This document shows, one piece after another, positions 13,978 to 24,959 of a DNA stretch of 64,000 bases. Source of the stretch: Phycomyces nitens (lineage: Eukaryota; Mucoromycota; Mucoromycetes; Mucorales; Phycomycetaceae); NCBI GenBank assembly GCA_022702545.1, contig JAHRBC010000003.1:5022001-5086000 (forward strand), written 5' to 3'. The position numbers and the translations under genes were made by a program. Positions within the stretch are counted from its first letter, which is position 1. The number at the start of each line of letters is the position of its first letter. The notes under the pieces are model-generated. The model made no database searches and was not told where the DNA came from. It saw only the letters and a program-made list of their open reading frames with translations.

Positions 13978-14245
13978 AATCTTTGCGCCACACTCCCAAA
14001 ATGAACACTAGCTAAAAGACCAATACAGCATAGCTATCTTTAGCCTTTTATTTTTTGTATACATACCCATCACAATTACCAATTATTATATTTAGACGCA
14101 TCCTTATCCTAGCTAGAAAACAGATAAATACCAGTAGAGCTTGATCGTAGAAAGACCAAGCAAACAACGTGTTTTTATTGAAAAACTTATCCTTTAACCT
14201 CCTATTTCTGTCTCTTGCCTTGTCTGCTTGGATCAGTTCCTGACA
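13978..14245 (-). mobile_element. Truncated LTR, family C, inverted copy
   Basis: The reverse complement starts TGTCAGGAACTGATCCAAGC at 14245 and follows the solo LTR at 8347-8634 for about 268 bases with scattered differences. The last 20 or so bases, including the TCCTAACA end, are missing, and no target duplication is evident. It lies just upstream of the LINE. Confidence 0.75.
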
Positions 14246-14338
14246 GCATCTTTTGAAATATGTGCTCTAATTATACGCTTAATGTCTTTTGCAGTCTCGT
14301 CCAAGGTTTGGTGACAATTTATTCAATTTTTCTTCTGC

Positions 14339-15664
14339 ATGGCTTCCTCCGCTATACAACCGGACCCCCCTACAGGGGAACACCTTAACACCGGACAAAC
14401 CAATAAAACCCCAACCTCAACACCACCAGCTCTATCTACGACAAACACTCCAACCCATGGAACTCCCTTATCGTACTCTTCTGCACTTACGCAAAATTCC
14501 CCAGCTTTTCGCAGCACTGTAGTCCTTGGCTCAAATGATCCATTGACTAAACCTCGCACCTGGCGCGAAAGCACCAGTCAGTTCTCGGTCTACTACAACA
14601 CTCCCCCGGAATCTTCCTCCGACTTCGTCCCCTTCTTCAACGCTCTTCTCCAACCTTTTTCCACTGGAGAGATTATAGGTTTGAACGCCGCCAATAAGGC
14701 TGGCACCCTTTATGAGCTTCACCTCAACTCTAAAGACGTCTGCACTCGAGCCAGTCGTGTAGGATTTAGTTATAAGAACAACACTGTATTTGCCTCCCCT
14801 GCTATTGCTAGTTCTTCAAAACTCTTTCGACTGAACTTGTCGAAACTCCCTCGTTATGCTCCTGAAGATTATGACACGTTAACCAATAAACTTCGTACCG
14901 CTCTTGCCAAATATGGCTACGTTCACGACATGATTGTCAATACCCTTTTTGGGTTCATAGATGGCACAGGCTATGCCTATGTAGAACGTCCTCCTAACGA
15001 GGAAGGTAATCTCCTCCATCTTAAGTTCAAGATGGAGTTTGACGATAAGACCCCCTTCCTGGCCACTTGGCTCAACATGGGAGCTCACTGCTCTCACTGT
15101 CGAACCATGGGTCATGATCTTGACAAATGTCCCAATCGCCCTCGCGAAACACGATCCTGTTACGGATGCCACCAAGTTGGTCACCTTCGCTCTCGTTGTC
15201 CCCGTACTGCAGAGGTTGATAACTCGTATAAGCGGGAACGGAAGACTCCTGTGCAACATGGCCCTCCCATCCACACTCGACCTTCCGTCCCAACCACCAA
15301 GAAGCCTGCGGGCCAATCAGTAGTAACAAAAAACCGATTCGAGATTCTTGACCCTTCCCTTTCCTCTGCTGCGTCTAAGCACAATCCTGCTAATGCCAAC
15401 ATTGTCTCCAAGGACAAGAAGATCAACAATTCTCCAGTAGAGGGAATTGAGACCGTACCCATTCAACTTGAGCTCCCCAAGCGGGTTGGCACATCGATTG
15501 AACACTTTGACTTCTCTGCGGTAGACATGAGAGACAGGGAAACTATTCCTGAAGATGATCCTGATCTTACTGATCACGATATGGACGAGGCAGACAACTA
15601 CTTTGAGACAGATATAGACGAGGACAATTTGTCCGTGCACGATACCCCACACCCCCTCCAATAA
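14339..15664 (+). CDS. LINE ORF1, zinc-knuckle nucleic-acid-binding protein
   Basis: A 441-residue protein expected to bind the element RNA in the retrotransposition particle. The N-terminal 80 residues are Pro/Thr/Ser-rich. Two adjacent CCHC zinc knuckles, CSHCRTMGHDLDKC and CYGCHQVGHLRSRC, lie at about residues 252-285, both with the C-x2-C-x4-H-x4-C spacing of retroelement ORF1/Gag proteins. The C-terminal tail is strongly acidic (Asp/Glu over the last 60 residues). The ATG at 14339 is the first in frame after a T-rich leader. The stop TAA is followed directly by TCT and then the ORF2 ATG in the same frame. Confidence 0.85.
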   Translation: MASSAIQPDPPTGEHLNTGQTNKTPTSTPPALSTTNTPTHGTPLSYSSALTQNSPAFRSTVVLGSNDPLTKPRTWRESTSQFSVYYNTPPESSSDFVPFFNALLQPFSTGEIIGLNAANKAGTLYELHLNSKDVCTRASRVGFSYKNNTVFASPAIASSSKLFRLNLSKLPRYAPEDYDTLTNKLRTALAKYGYVHDMIVNTLFGFIDGTGYAYVERPPNEEGNLLHLKFKMEFDDKTPFLATWLNMGAHCSHCRTMGHDLDKCPNRPRETRSCYGCHQVGHLRSRCPRTAEVDNSYKRERKTPVQHGPPIHTRPSVPTTKKPAGQSVVTKNRFEILDPSLSSAASKHNPANANIVSKDKKINNSPVEGIETVPIQLELPKRVGTSIEHFDFSAVDMRDRETIPEDDPDLTDHDMDEADNYFETDIDEDNLSVHDTPHPLQ

Positions 15665-15667
15665 TCT

Positions 15668-18600
15668 ATGATTAAAATCGCATCTATGAATTGCCGTGGA
15701 TTGGTTAAAACCAACAACCCACAGACACGCTCATTATTCATAAGACACCTTCGATCCTGCGGGATCGATTTACTAGCCCTTCAAGAAACCCATGCCAATA
15801 CTGAACATTTTCAACAGACCTTTCACACTCAATTCCATGCCCAAGACTCCTTATGGTCCCCACATTGCGGCTTAGTTTCCCTTTCTCCACACATTTCTTT
15901 CGTAAACCCTCTCTTTAGCCCTTGTGGACGCTGTATCTCTGCTACAGTCAGACATGCTAACAATATCTTTCCCTCTTTTCGTGTATGTGTTGTGTATGCT
16001 CCTGCAACCTACCGAGAACGTTTTTCTTTCCTCCGCTCTCTTCTAGACTCTCCCGCATTACTTCCTCCTCTCCCATCTTCATTCATACTCTTGGGTGACT
16101 TTAATTATACTTATCGCACTACCTCTGCTACCCCTCGTCAGGCCCCTCCCGAATGGCTTAACTTCGTTTCTAACCATTTAGTGGATTGTGTCACACCGAG
16201 TGGAGAACTTCCTGCCCCAACCTTTCATCGAAATATCAGTGCCTCATCCATAGACTATATATTTGCCTCCCCTGACCTCGCTCCCTGCCGACATTCCTCG
16301 TCTGTGACCTACATACATCCGGCTTGGTCTGATCATTGCCTGGTAGCCGTTACTTTTAAGTTCATCTCAACCCACCAAACAGGAAAGGGACTGTGGCGCG
16401 CCAACCCTCGACTTGCCCGTAACCCTACCTTTTGCAATGAACTCGAAGACTATATCTCTACCTCCGTCTCCCTACTCCCCTCATATATGTTTCCACAAGA
16501 TCAATGGGATAAACTCAAAGACAATATCACTACCTTCATCAAGTCTTTCACTAGACGCCGCACACAGACACTCACTACTTTAGAGGCTCGCCTTCAAAGT
16601 AAACGTGACAGACTGATCTTCAAGTTTAGACTACAACCCGCTCAAAACTTTCAATTGCCCATCATTGAAAGACAACTACAACTAGTACAACTGGAGAGAG
16701 TGGAAATCCTTGCTCTGCGCGCAGGAAAACACTGGCGGGAGAATGGAGAGATCTCTGCAGGCTACCTCAAGCGTACAGTTGCAGAACGTCAAACCCGAAA
16801 GAACATCACCAATCTACGCCATCCCATCACTGACCACTTGCACACTGAGCCTGATGGCATGACTGACGCTGCCGCTGCTTTCTACGAAGTTCTGTATACA
16901 CCTGAACCAATAGACCAATTAGCCATAGACAATTTACTCAACCACCTTCCCCACGACCTCTGCCTCTCTGATGATACGTGTTCCTCATTGACTGTCAAAT
17001 TTTGCATCGATGACATACGAGGAGTGTCCCGCTCTCCAAGAACAAGCAGCCCAGGACCAGACGGCCTTCCTTATGAGATTCTTCAACTTGTATTCAATCA
17101 CCCTTCTTGCTCCCCGCTACTGCTCCAAGTGTACAATGATGCTCTCAATGGTGCCAAATTCCCTTCATCTTGGCAAACCACGTGTACCTCTCTGTTACCA
17201 AAGAAAGGCGATCTTTCGTCTCTGAAAAATTGGCGACCGATCGCTCTGATCAACGCTGATGCCAAGGTTTTTACTCGGCTTCTCAATGTGCGCATGGTCG
17301 AAGCTGCCGGAGATCTGGTATCCCCGTACCAAACAGGATTTGTTCGCGGTCGCTTCATTGCTGACAATGGTATACTTACGAAGCTGGTTATGGATCATGC
17401 CAATTTTACTGGTCACTCTGGAATTGGTCTTCTCTTAGACCAGGAAAAGGCTTACGATCGGATTCACCCTGACTACCTTGAACAAGTTCTTGTCAAATTC
17501 GGTTTTCCTTCTTCCATTATAACCTGTGTTTCTACTCTTTTCTTCTCGTCCGACCTTAAGATTAACGTCAATGGCTTCCTTTCTCGCCCTCTGAGTCAAG
17601 CACGCGGACTCCGGCAGGGTGACCCCTTGTCTCCTGTTCTGTTCAACCTGGCTTTCGAGCCTCTCATGCGCCGACTCATACACGATCCACACTTCCCTGG
17701 ATTCGACATACAAGGTACTCCCGACCAACCCTCCCCTCCGCCCATTAAGCTACTGGCCTACGCAGATGATCTTCTTGTCTTCCTCCCACAGATCCAAGAT
17801 ATGTCCCGATTACAGCACCACCTTGCCACATATGCCTCTGCTTCCAATGCACGCATCAATCTTCACAAAACTCAAGCATTTTCTTTGTCGGGCAAACCCC
17901 ACCCTCACTGGATGGATACCCTTCATAGTTTGCAGATTGTTAATTGGCATGACAGTCGCTCCCCTGAACCTCTTCGCTATCTTGGCTTTCCAATTATCTC
18001 CTCTATTCCTCAAAGAAATTTCTTCTGCTCACAAGTCCTGGCTAAGATAGAACGTGCCTCACATGTCCACCTCTCCCGGGCCTTGTCCTTCCGTGGTCGC
18101 TCTACTGTCTTAAACTCTCTCATCTTGTCAAAGCTTTGGAACGTCCTTCGTGTTGTCTCCGTTCCTGGAACTTTTTTTACAAAGGTTCGATCTCTCATGG
18201 GCCGTTTTCTTCAACACCGCACCTTCCCACCTGTTAAACTTGACACCTTATGTCTCCCAACAAAACTTGGCGGATTAGGGGTTTTGAACCCAAAGTTACA
18301 GCAAGGTGCTCTTCAGCTTCGTTGGCTTCGACCTCTGTTCCGCTCCCCTTCCTCTCCTTCGGGTCTGGTATTGCCTTGGTTGATACACCTTCTTCGACAT
18401 CACCTGCCTGATGTTCACCCTCTCCTCCCTTCTGTCTTCCCTGACCTCCGACACAGTCGCTCTCGCTCGTATACCAGTCCTTTCTTTAACCTCTTTGCCG
18501 CGTGCGATCTCCTACCTCATGACTTTGATTCTACTGTGGTAAATCTGGAAACTTGTGTGGATATTCCTTTGGCTTCTGCCACTATTGTTCCACACGGCCT

Positions 18601-19201
18601 CTCTGTTTTTACTTCTTCTTGGCGTCACCTCCGGATCAGAGATGCCTATGAGATTGACCCAAACTTGGAAGTTCTTTCTCGGCGTTTCTCGTCTTCCTTC
18701 CCTCGGCCTCCAAGAATCCTTCGCAAATTTTTCCTTCGTCTAGATAACCACACCCTCTTTCTTCATACTTTTGTAATTCGTGCTTGCCTTCCCCCGAGTA
18801 TCTTGACAGCTCAATTCCCGGACATGATGATTCGGAGTGGCTCTGAAGTTGAACCCTCTCCACTTTTGTCTGCTCTATCTCCTAACTTTCCTTGGAATCG
18901 TCTGTCCACACGCCGATATCGCTCCTCTTGTCAAGTTGCGATTTTCTCTACCGAAGATATGCAACAGGATATACGTGACATCGTCTGGCGTCAGTTCTGG
19001 TCTTTTGTTCTTCCTTATGCCTCTCGCAACATCTGGTTTCGGTTGCTTCATCGCAAGATTTCTTGTAGATCAGCCTTACATCATCGTGTCCCTACCGCAT
19101 TTTCATCTGCCACTTGCTCTCTCTGTGGTACAACTGATGAGTCTCAGGACCATTTTCTCTTTGCCTGCCCACTCAAGCTCCCCCTCTGGGAAACCTTTTA
19201 G
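15668..19201 (+). CDS. LINE ORF2, endonuclease and reverse transcriptase, shortened by an in-frame TAG
   Basis: A 1177-residue polyprotein that nicks target DNA and reverse-transcribes the element RNA. In order: an APE-type endonuclease (residues about 1-230, with LLALQETH, LLGDFNYT, and SDHCLVAV for the catalytic His); a reverse transcriptase (about 430-750, with DQEKAYDRI near 592, GLRQGDPLSP near 645 and the catalytic YADD near 697); an L1-like thumb region; and a C-terminal CCHC finger CSLCGTTDESQDHFLFAC near 1150. The TAG at 19199-19201 falls 15 residues after this finger. The same frame stays open for 86 more codons of similar composition to a TAG at 19460-19462, so the natural protein was probably about 1264 residues. 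Confidence 0.9.
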   Translation: MIKIASMNCRGLVKTNNPQTRSLFIRHLRSCGIDLLALQETHANTEHFQQTFHTQFHAQDSLWSPHCGLVSLSPHISFVNPLFSPCGRCISATVRHANNIFPSFRVCVVYAPATYRERFSFLRSLLDSPALLPPLPSSFILLGDFNYTYRTTSATPRQAPPEWLNFVSNHLVDCVTPSGELPAPTFHRNISASSIDYIFASPDLAPCRHSSSVTYIHPAWSDHCLVAVTFKFISTHQTGKGLWRANPRLARNPTFCNELEDYISTSVSLLPSYMFPQDQWDKLKDNITTFIKSFTRRRTQTLTTLEARLQSKRDRLIFKFRLQPAQNFQLPIIERQLQLVQLERVEILALRAGKHWRENGEISAGYLKRTVAERQTRKNITNLRHPITDHLHTEPDGMTDAAAAFYEVLYTPEPIDQLAIDNLLNHLPHDLCLSDDTCSSLTVKFCIDDIRGVSRSPRTSSPGPDGLPYEILQLVFNHPSCSPLLLQVYNDALNGAKFPSSWQTTCTSLLPKKGDLSSLKNWRPIALINADAKVFTRLLNVRMVEAAGDLVSPYQTGFVRGRFIADNGILTKLVMDHANFTGHSGIGLLLDQEKAYDRIHPDYLEQVLVKFGFPSSIITCVSTLFFSSDLKINVNGFLSRPLSQARGLRQGDPLSPVLFNLAFEPLMRRLIHDPHFPGFDIQGTPDQPSPPPIKLLAYADDLLVFLPQIQDMSRLQHHLATYASASNARINLHKTQAFSLSGKPHPHWMDTLHSLQIVNWHDSRSPEPLRYLGFPIISSIPQRNFFCSQVLAKIERASHVHLSRALSFRGRSTVLNSLILSKLWNVLRVVSVPGTFFTKVRSLMGRFLQHRTFPPVKLDTLCLPTKLGGLGVLNPKLQQGALQLRWLRPLFRSPSSPSGLVLPWLIHLLRHHLPDVHPLLPSVFPDLRHSRSRSYTSPFFNLFAACDLLPHDFDSTVVNLETCVDIPLASATIVPHGLSVFTSSWRHLRIRDAYEIDPNLEVLSRRFSSSFPRPPRILRKFFLRLDNHTLFLHTFVIRACLPPSILTAQFPDMMIRSGSEVEPSPLLSALSPNFPWNRLSTRRYRSSCQVAIFSTEDMQQDIRDIVWRQFWSFVLPYASRNIWFRLLHRKISCRSALHHRVPTAFSSATCSLCGTTDESQDHFLFACPLKLPLWETF

Positions 19202-19640
19202 CACACTCATTTTGGTTTTTCCCCCCAGACCTCTGACATTCACAATGCACTATACAAGTTTACCTTCCCACCTCCTCTTGACCCCACCCTAGAACCTGCT
19301 TCCATCTTTGGATCTGCTCTCTTGGCCGTATGGCGCCACCATTGGGCCTTTGTCTTTGACCAAGCACCTTTTATTGCTACCAACGCTATAACCACAGCCA
19401 ACTCCTTGCTCTCTCGCTTGCACGCTGAAGAAAACCTTGACCAAAGCCCGTATCCTATCTAGATATCTCGCCAACTCGCCTTTTTTCTTCTTTTTCTCTA
19501 CACCTTACAAAACACAAAAAATTCAAAAACATATAGATAATAGAAAACCCAAAAACAAGTTGTGACGCCTCTTAAGTCTTTTGGACAAGAGTCCCACCAA
19601 TAAACCAGAGCTCCGCTCCATACAAACAATTTTTCTTCTG

Positions 19641-21764
19641 TAAATGGAGTTTACCCCTGAGATTGAGAATTTTAAACCTTCCAATACAAGACATTTTTCT
19701 GTGGATCTAATGATGTGATTTTTCTGTACTACTCAGGGTGCTGTTTCTTTATCAGCACAAAGATGTTGGTGAACTTTACTGTTTGTTTGTGAAAAATGGC
19801 ATGGTGCAATGATTGAATTAAAAGAGAGTAATACAAATATATCAATAAGTATATTTTATGATTAAAATTCACACTATTTCTACAAAGACGCTGTGGCAAA
19901 AATCGTAAAAAATTTCTATAAGATATATACCATTGATTCTATTGACAGTAAATTTATAGAAGACTTAATATATAGCATTTGATAATATGAATTTTTTAAT
20001 AAAGTTACTAGGATATCCTGCCCTATTTGTTTCTCTATAAAAACATTAGGAACCGTAATATGTTCAAGTTTTTCTGAAAATTTTACATCAGGTTAGAAAT
20101 GACTTTACGTACTTGACAGAGTAATGTAGGATGGAGAGCCAAAAGATATTTGTCAATGTTTTTTCTAATGAAAAAGACAGAAATTCCATATTTGTTTTCA
20201 AATTATTTCAATATCTTATAACCCGGTGTACTACAATCAAAACCTTTTACTGTCTAACTTTTCTATTATTGAATACCATTTACGTGATATATCTGGCCAC
20301 CATCTGGGTGTTAACACTTTTCCTCCTCTCCAACTCTGCAAAATAGGTGCAAGGGCTCTCATAATCCCACTATATTCTATATTCAACATATATACGAGAC
20401 TCATCAAACACTGCAATTGTTTTTGGTAATTTCCTATTCACCACATTTCTGAGAATATAAGATGCCATTTCATTCTTAAAACACTCTCTTGTTGATTCTC
20501 ACTCCACTATATAGAGTATGTTTGATATTACTAATTGTCCAGAGTGCCATACGGAATCTGCCTCTTTGCATCACTTTTGATCAAAGTATCACCAAAAATT
20601 GGTAGTAGGGGATAAAGTCTGAAATAGTTATCTAGACTACACTCTTTATCTGGCAGAAATAACTGCTCCAAGAATCTGCTTGGTTAACCCTTTTGTCCGT
20701 TTAACCAGTTCATTTGAGCCAATTTTTCGGTAGCATTCTATTTTTCATACGTAACCGCATTGGAACTTGGTATTTGATGACATACCACTTGGTTTTCCCT
20801 CTATTTCTCTCAAGGTTTCTTTGGTTATAACACACTTGTCTTGAAAGCCAGTTTAATATAATAGCTATCAAAAGAGGTTCTTTCTATTTAACTTGTACAA
20901 AAAATGTTGCTCCTCTATGTGGGATGAAATACGTAACATGGCTTGTTCTCTAGAAAAAAAGATCTGGCTATAGTGACTCTGTGTTTCTTTATAGAATAAT
21001 ATCGCTCTTTGTACCCAAGAAACCAAGACGAAAAGAACGACTGACTAAATAATGAACTACAGACCAAGGTCTGAGTAAAATAATGTAATTCTATCTGAAT
21101 TTCATTTTACTTCATATGTGAAAAGTTGGTATTTTTACAGTCTGACACTTGGACTAGAAGAATTAGATGTTTAGAGCTAGTATCAAAACACTCGGCGATA
21201 ACGGCATTGTAAACAAGCATAGACATCGTTATCCTGGCCTAAAGCGTGGTTAATTAAGCTATAATATTCCTTGACTGCGATATACAATTGATAAAAGAAG
21301 ATATTTTACTAGTCTTAGAGAGAGACTAAAGGGCCTGTTAAATGATCCCACAATAAAATATGTCATTTATTTTTTGAAAATTGTAATATTGGTACTCTTT
21401 ACAGTGGTACCCATAAAATAATTTTCTAGGTGACACAATCAAACTATTCAAAACTCAGTGGGCAAAAAGAATGGGCCTTTCTTATGCAGATCACAAGAAT
21501 GTAATCGTGTACGTCACACGTAATGCGAGAGGTGTACATAGCCTACATTTCTTCATAAAATGTGAGTTTGCTTGTCAAGTATTGGACTCTTTCTATTCAG
21601 CAAAAACAGAAAATAAAGGTACCTCTGCAATTTCTTACATTAAAAAAGTCCTACGGTACAGTGTCAATTGTCAAATAAAACAAAGCGTACATTAAACGGT
21701 TTTTGTATTTCACTTGCAGCCTTCTTTCTACCCCCCCTATCCTACTCTGCTGTCAAAAGTGATA
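19641..21764. other. Intergenic region upstream of the complex I gene
   Basis: About 2.1 kb of AT-rich DNA. Short frames (up to 74 codons, for example at 20131-20346 and 21471-21695) have no recognisable domain. The last 50 bases before the complex I start codon are pyrimidine-rich, as in many fungal promoters; I see no clear TATA box. Confidence 0.5.
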
Positions 21765-24375
21765 ATGTTACGTGTCATAAGCAACGCTGGTCTTATTCGC
21801 AAACCATCAATAGTCCTAGGAACTGGTGGTAATTTTATCTGTTTTTTGATGCTTGACACTGTTATAGATTGATGATTCAAATGTAGAATTACTAGTAATC
21901 ATAACTCATAAAATTAAATCTCCCTTCTTTATTTTGTAGTGCGTGCATTTTCTGCCACATTAGCTAAAAAAGACCAAGTCGAAGTATTCATCGATGGAAA
22001 ATCCGTAATGATTGAACAAGGATCGGCATTGATTCAAGCTTGCGAGAAAGCTGGCGTCGATGTAAGTAATCTATATCGACAAGTGTTTCAAAATTATTGA
22101 ACCAACTGTACAATTAATTGGTTTAGATTCCTCGCTTCTGCTATCATGGTATGTGTTGTTAAAGCTGACATCTAAAACGCCTTGCTAGACTGACTCATGT
22201 GCTATCGTCAATAGAACGTTTATCTGTGGCTGGTAATTGCCGCATGTGTCTTGTTGAAGTAGAACGTTCTCCAAAGCCAATTGCTTCTTGTGCATACCCT
22301 GTTATGCCTGGCATGAAAGTAAAAACCAACTCTCCTCTTGTCCACAAGGCTCGTGAAGGTGTTATGGAATTTTTACTGTGCAACCATCCTCTTGACTGTC
22401 CTGTTTGTGACCAGGGTGGCGAGTGCGATTTGCAAGATCAAAGCATGCGATATGGAAGCGATCGTGGACGCTTCAATGAGCCTAGTGGAAAACGCGCAGT
22501 AGAGGACAAGTATTTTGGTCCATTAATCAAGACCGAAATGACACGTTGTATTCAATGTACGCGCTGTATCCGTTTTGCTAATGAAGTGGCAGGCGCTCCA
22601 GAACTTGGTACAACTGGCAGAGGCAACGATATGCAGGTCGGCACATACATTGACATGACAATCGACTCTGAAATGTCAGGAAATGTTATTGATTTGTGTC
22701 CTGTTGGTGCACTCACTTCCAAACCCTATCAAATGACGTCGAGACCTTGGGAATTGAAAAAGTATGAAACTATTGATGTCTCTGATGCAATTGTAAGCAA
22801 AACAAAAATGCACATTCTTTAAAGTATGTACTTACATATCACAAAGGGTTCAAATATTCGTATTGATACGCGTGGTACTGAAGTGATGCGCATACTTCCC
22901 CGCCTTAATGAAGATATAAATGAAGAATGGATTTCTGACAAAACCCGGTTTTTCTACGATGGCCTCAAGATTCAACGCCTTGTAACCCCATTAGTGCGTC
23001 AAGGAGATCACTTTATAGCTTCTACTTGGGAACATGCACTTGACCGCGTGAGCAAGGAGCTTTTGAAGACTGATGGAAACAACGCCAAGGCAATTGCTGG
23101 AAATCTTGCTGATACAGAGTCCATGGTTGCATTAAAGGATCTCTTCAATCGTATCGGATCAGAAAACTTGACCATTGATGCCCGTAATAGCTCTAATCAG
23201 TTGGGATTAAATGTTGACTTCAGATCAAACTACATTCTTAATTCAACCATCAGTGGAGCTGAGGATGCTGATGTTGTACTGATTATTGGATCCGATCCTC
23301 GCCATGAAGCACCAATCTTGAATACTCGTTTCAGGAAATCGTATATTTACAAGGAGCAAGATTTTGGTCTTATTGGCGAAAAGGTAGACCTGACTTATGA
23401 CTATGAACACATTGGCGATAGCAGCAAGGCTATTGAGTCTCTTTTGGATGGAACACACCCTTTTACGGACCGTTTGATGAAAGCAAAGAAACCTTTGATT
23501 TTGGTTGGATCTGGTGTGGCTGAGAAATCCAGGGACAGCGAATACATGTTTTCAAAAGTAGCTGAGTTGGCCAACAAGCTAAAGGATAACATCTTCCAAG
23601 ATAACTGGAATGGCTTCAATGTACTTCAAAATGTAAGTTTGTTCTTAACTATCAATATACTTGGAACTAATTTCTGGTAATTTTTATAAATATTTATATA
23701 TTACGTAGGCTGCAAGCAGGGTTGCTGCTTATGAAATTGGCTTTGTTTCTAGTTCTGACATTAGCAAAACCCCAGTAAAGTTTCTCTACCTCTTAAATGC
23801 AGACGAAATTTCACCCAATGATATTCCCAAAGATGCGTTTGTAGTATACCAGGGGCACCATGGCGATATTGGTGCACAGTATGCAGACGTTATTTTACCT
23901 GGCGCTGCATTCACTGAAAAGAATTCAACGTGAGTATATGTAAAGCGGTGACCTGGAACTAAACATTACTATGTGTAGCTATGTGAATGCTGAAGGGCGT
24001 ACACAAATGACTCGTGCTGGTGTTGAGCCGCCTGGTGCTTCCCGTGAAGACTGGAAGATTATTCGTGCTCTTTCAGAAGTGGCCGGTCATACCCTTCCAT
24101 ACGATGATCTGTCTTCTATTCGTTCTCGCCTTTCTGATATCAGTCCTTTACTGACACGTTATGACACTGTAGAAAAGTCCTGTTTTTCTCCTCTTGGTTT
24201 ATCTACTCTTCAAAAGCCAAATGTTTATAGTTCTGGTGAGGTTCTATCATCCGTGATTAAGAATTTTTATCAGACAGATCCTATCTCTCGAGCTTCAAGC
24301 ACAATGGCTAAATGTTCAAAGACATGGGTCCAAGGCAAACTTGCGACTGATGAACTTGACAAAGCTTCTGCTTAA
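21765..24375 (+). CDS. NDUFS1: NADH:ubiquinone oxidoreductase 75-78 kDa subunit, seven exons
   Basis: This is the large iron-sulphur subunit of mitochondrial respiratory complex I, which carries electrons from FMN through N1b, N4 and N5 clusters in the matrix arm. Exons: 21765-21828, 21940-22061, 22127-22148, 22215-22792, 22847-23632, 23709-23929, 23979-24375. All introns are GT-AG and the phases fit, giving 729 residues, the usual length. The N-terminus ([13 protein letters not shown]) is a basic mitochondrial presequence. Cluster ligands are visible in [33 protein letters not shown] and [10 protein letters not shown]...[18 protein letters not shown] and [11 protein letters not shown] are family signatures. 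The third exon is only 22 nt. Single-copy housekeeping gene among transposons; no defect seen. Confidence 0.97.
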
Positions 24376-24419
24376 TTCTTTTGCTTACCTCTTGAACTTT
24401 TTGAGCACTAAATATATGA

Positions 24420-24448
24420 AATAAAATTGTGATTATCTTTGCAATAAA
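24420..24448 (+). terminator. Poly-A signals of the complex I gene
   Basis: AATAAA occurs at 24420-24425 and 24443-24448, 45-73 bases after the TAA stop of the complex I gene, in a T-rich context. Confidence 0.5.
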
Positions 24449-24481
24449 TCCAAAGCAGATGTTTTGTTTTATGTTTGTTTT

Positions 24482-24685
24482 CTAGTTTGACACCCAATTT
24501 ATAATGTAAAAATCTCTTCCCTTAGTGAAGGGACGATATTCAAACTCCACTATGAAAGTACACAGACCCATTTCTTTAGTAAAAACGCCTACCCTTTCTA
24601 CCGTTTTCCAGACTTTTGTTTTCTTCCCAACGCTGGGCTCCAACACACCAGTTGTTTCAGCCTTTGGCATGACCATTGTCGCCAT
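24482..24685 (-). CDS. Unrecognised minus-strand frame, convergent with the complex I gene
   Basis: A 67-residue frame with non-repetitive composition. The same frame continues upstream beyond a TAA for about 50 more open codons toward 24830, so it could be the end of a broken or spliced gene. The upstream part contains a hydrophobic stretch. I recognise no domain, and the opposite strand is also open. It should be treated as a weak candidate. Confidence 0.2.
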   Translation of the reverse strand: MATMVMPKAETTGVLEPSVGKKTKVWKTVERVGVFTKEMGLCTFIVEFEYRPFTKGRDFYIINWVSN

Positions 24686-24871
24686 TGGGAAGCATTACTT
24701 AGCTTTCCAGCTATCTTCCGTCCTCATCACAGCCCGCAAATCCAAATCTTGTATCTGCTCTGAGCTTTTCTTAGATCCCACGGACTCGTCTTCATAATAG
24801 CGACTCCATCTATACTTACAAAAACTAATCACAAGAACATCATATAACTTATATAACCCACAAACAAATAG

Positions 24872-24890
24872 TATCTCTCTCTCTCTCTCT
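24872..24890. repeat. CT dinucleotide microsatellite
   Basis: A run of about eight to nine CT units lies in an otherwise AT-rich spacer between the complex I gene and the Tc1 copy 3 fragment. Confidence 0.8.
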
Positions 24891-24959
24891 AATCCTACTA
24901 AGAATTTTATAAATAAATTTGAGCATACAAAAAGCTCTATATAAACAGAAAGGTATTAT

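Larger units (their letters stand above)
14339..19640 (+). mobile_element. Non-LTR retrotransposon (LINE), two ORFs
   Basis: ORF1 (zinc-knuckle protein) and ORF2 (endonuclease, reverse transcriptase, C-terminal zinc finger) lie in the order of L1/Tad-type LINEs. The coding strand is rich in C and T and much more GC-rich than the flanks. The 3' untranslated part probably runs to about 19640, where composition returns to AT-rich; an AATAAA sits near 19599. I could not find a clear poly-A tail or target duplication, so outer limits are approximate. Confidence 0.85.

Noticed and set aside
14339..19480. Many open frames on the minus strand and in other frames of the LINE
   Set aside because: They are shadows of the C-rich coding strand of ORF1 and ORF2 and have no domains.
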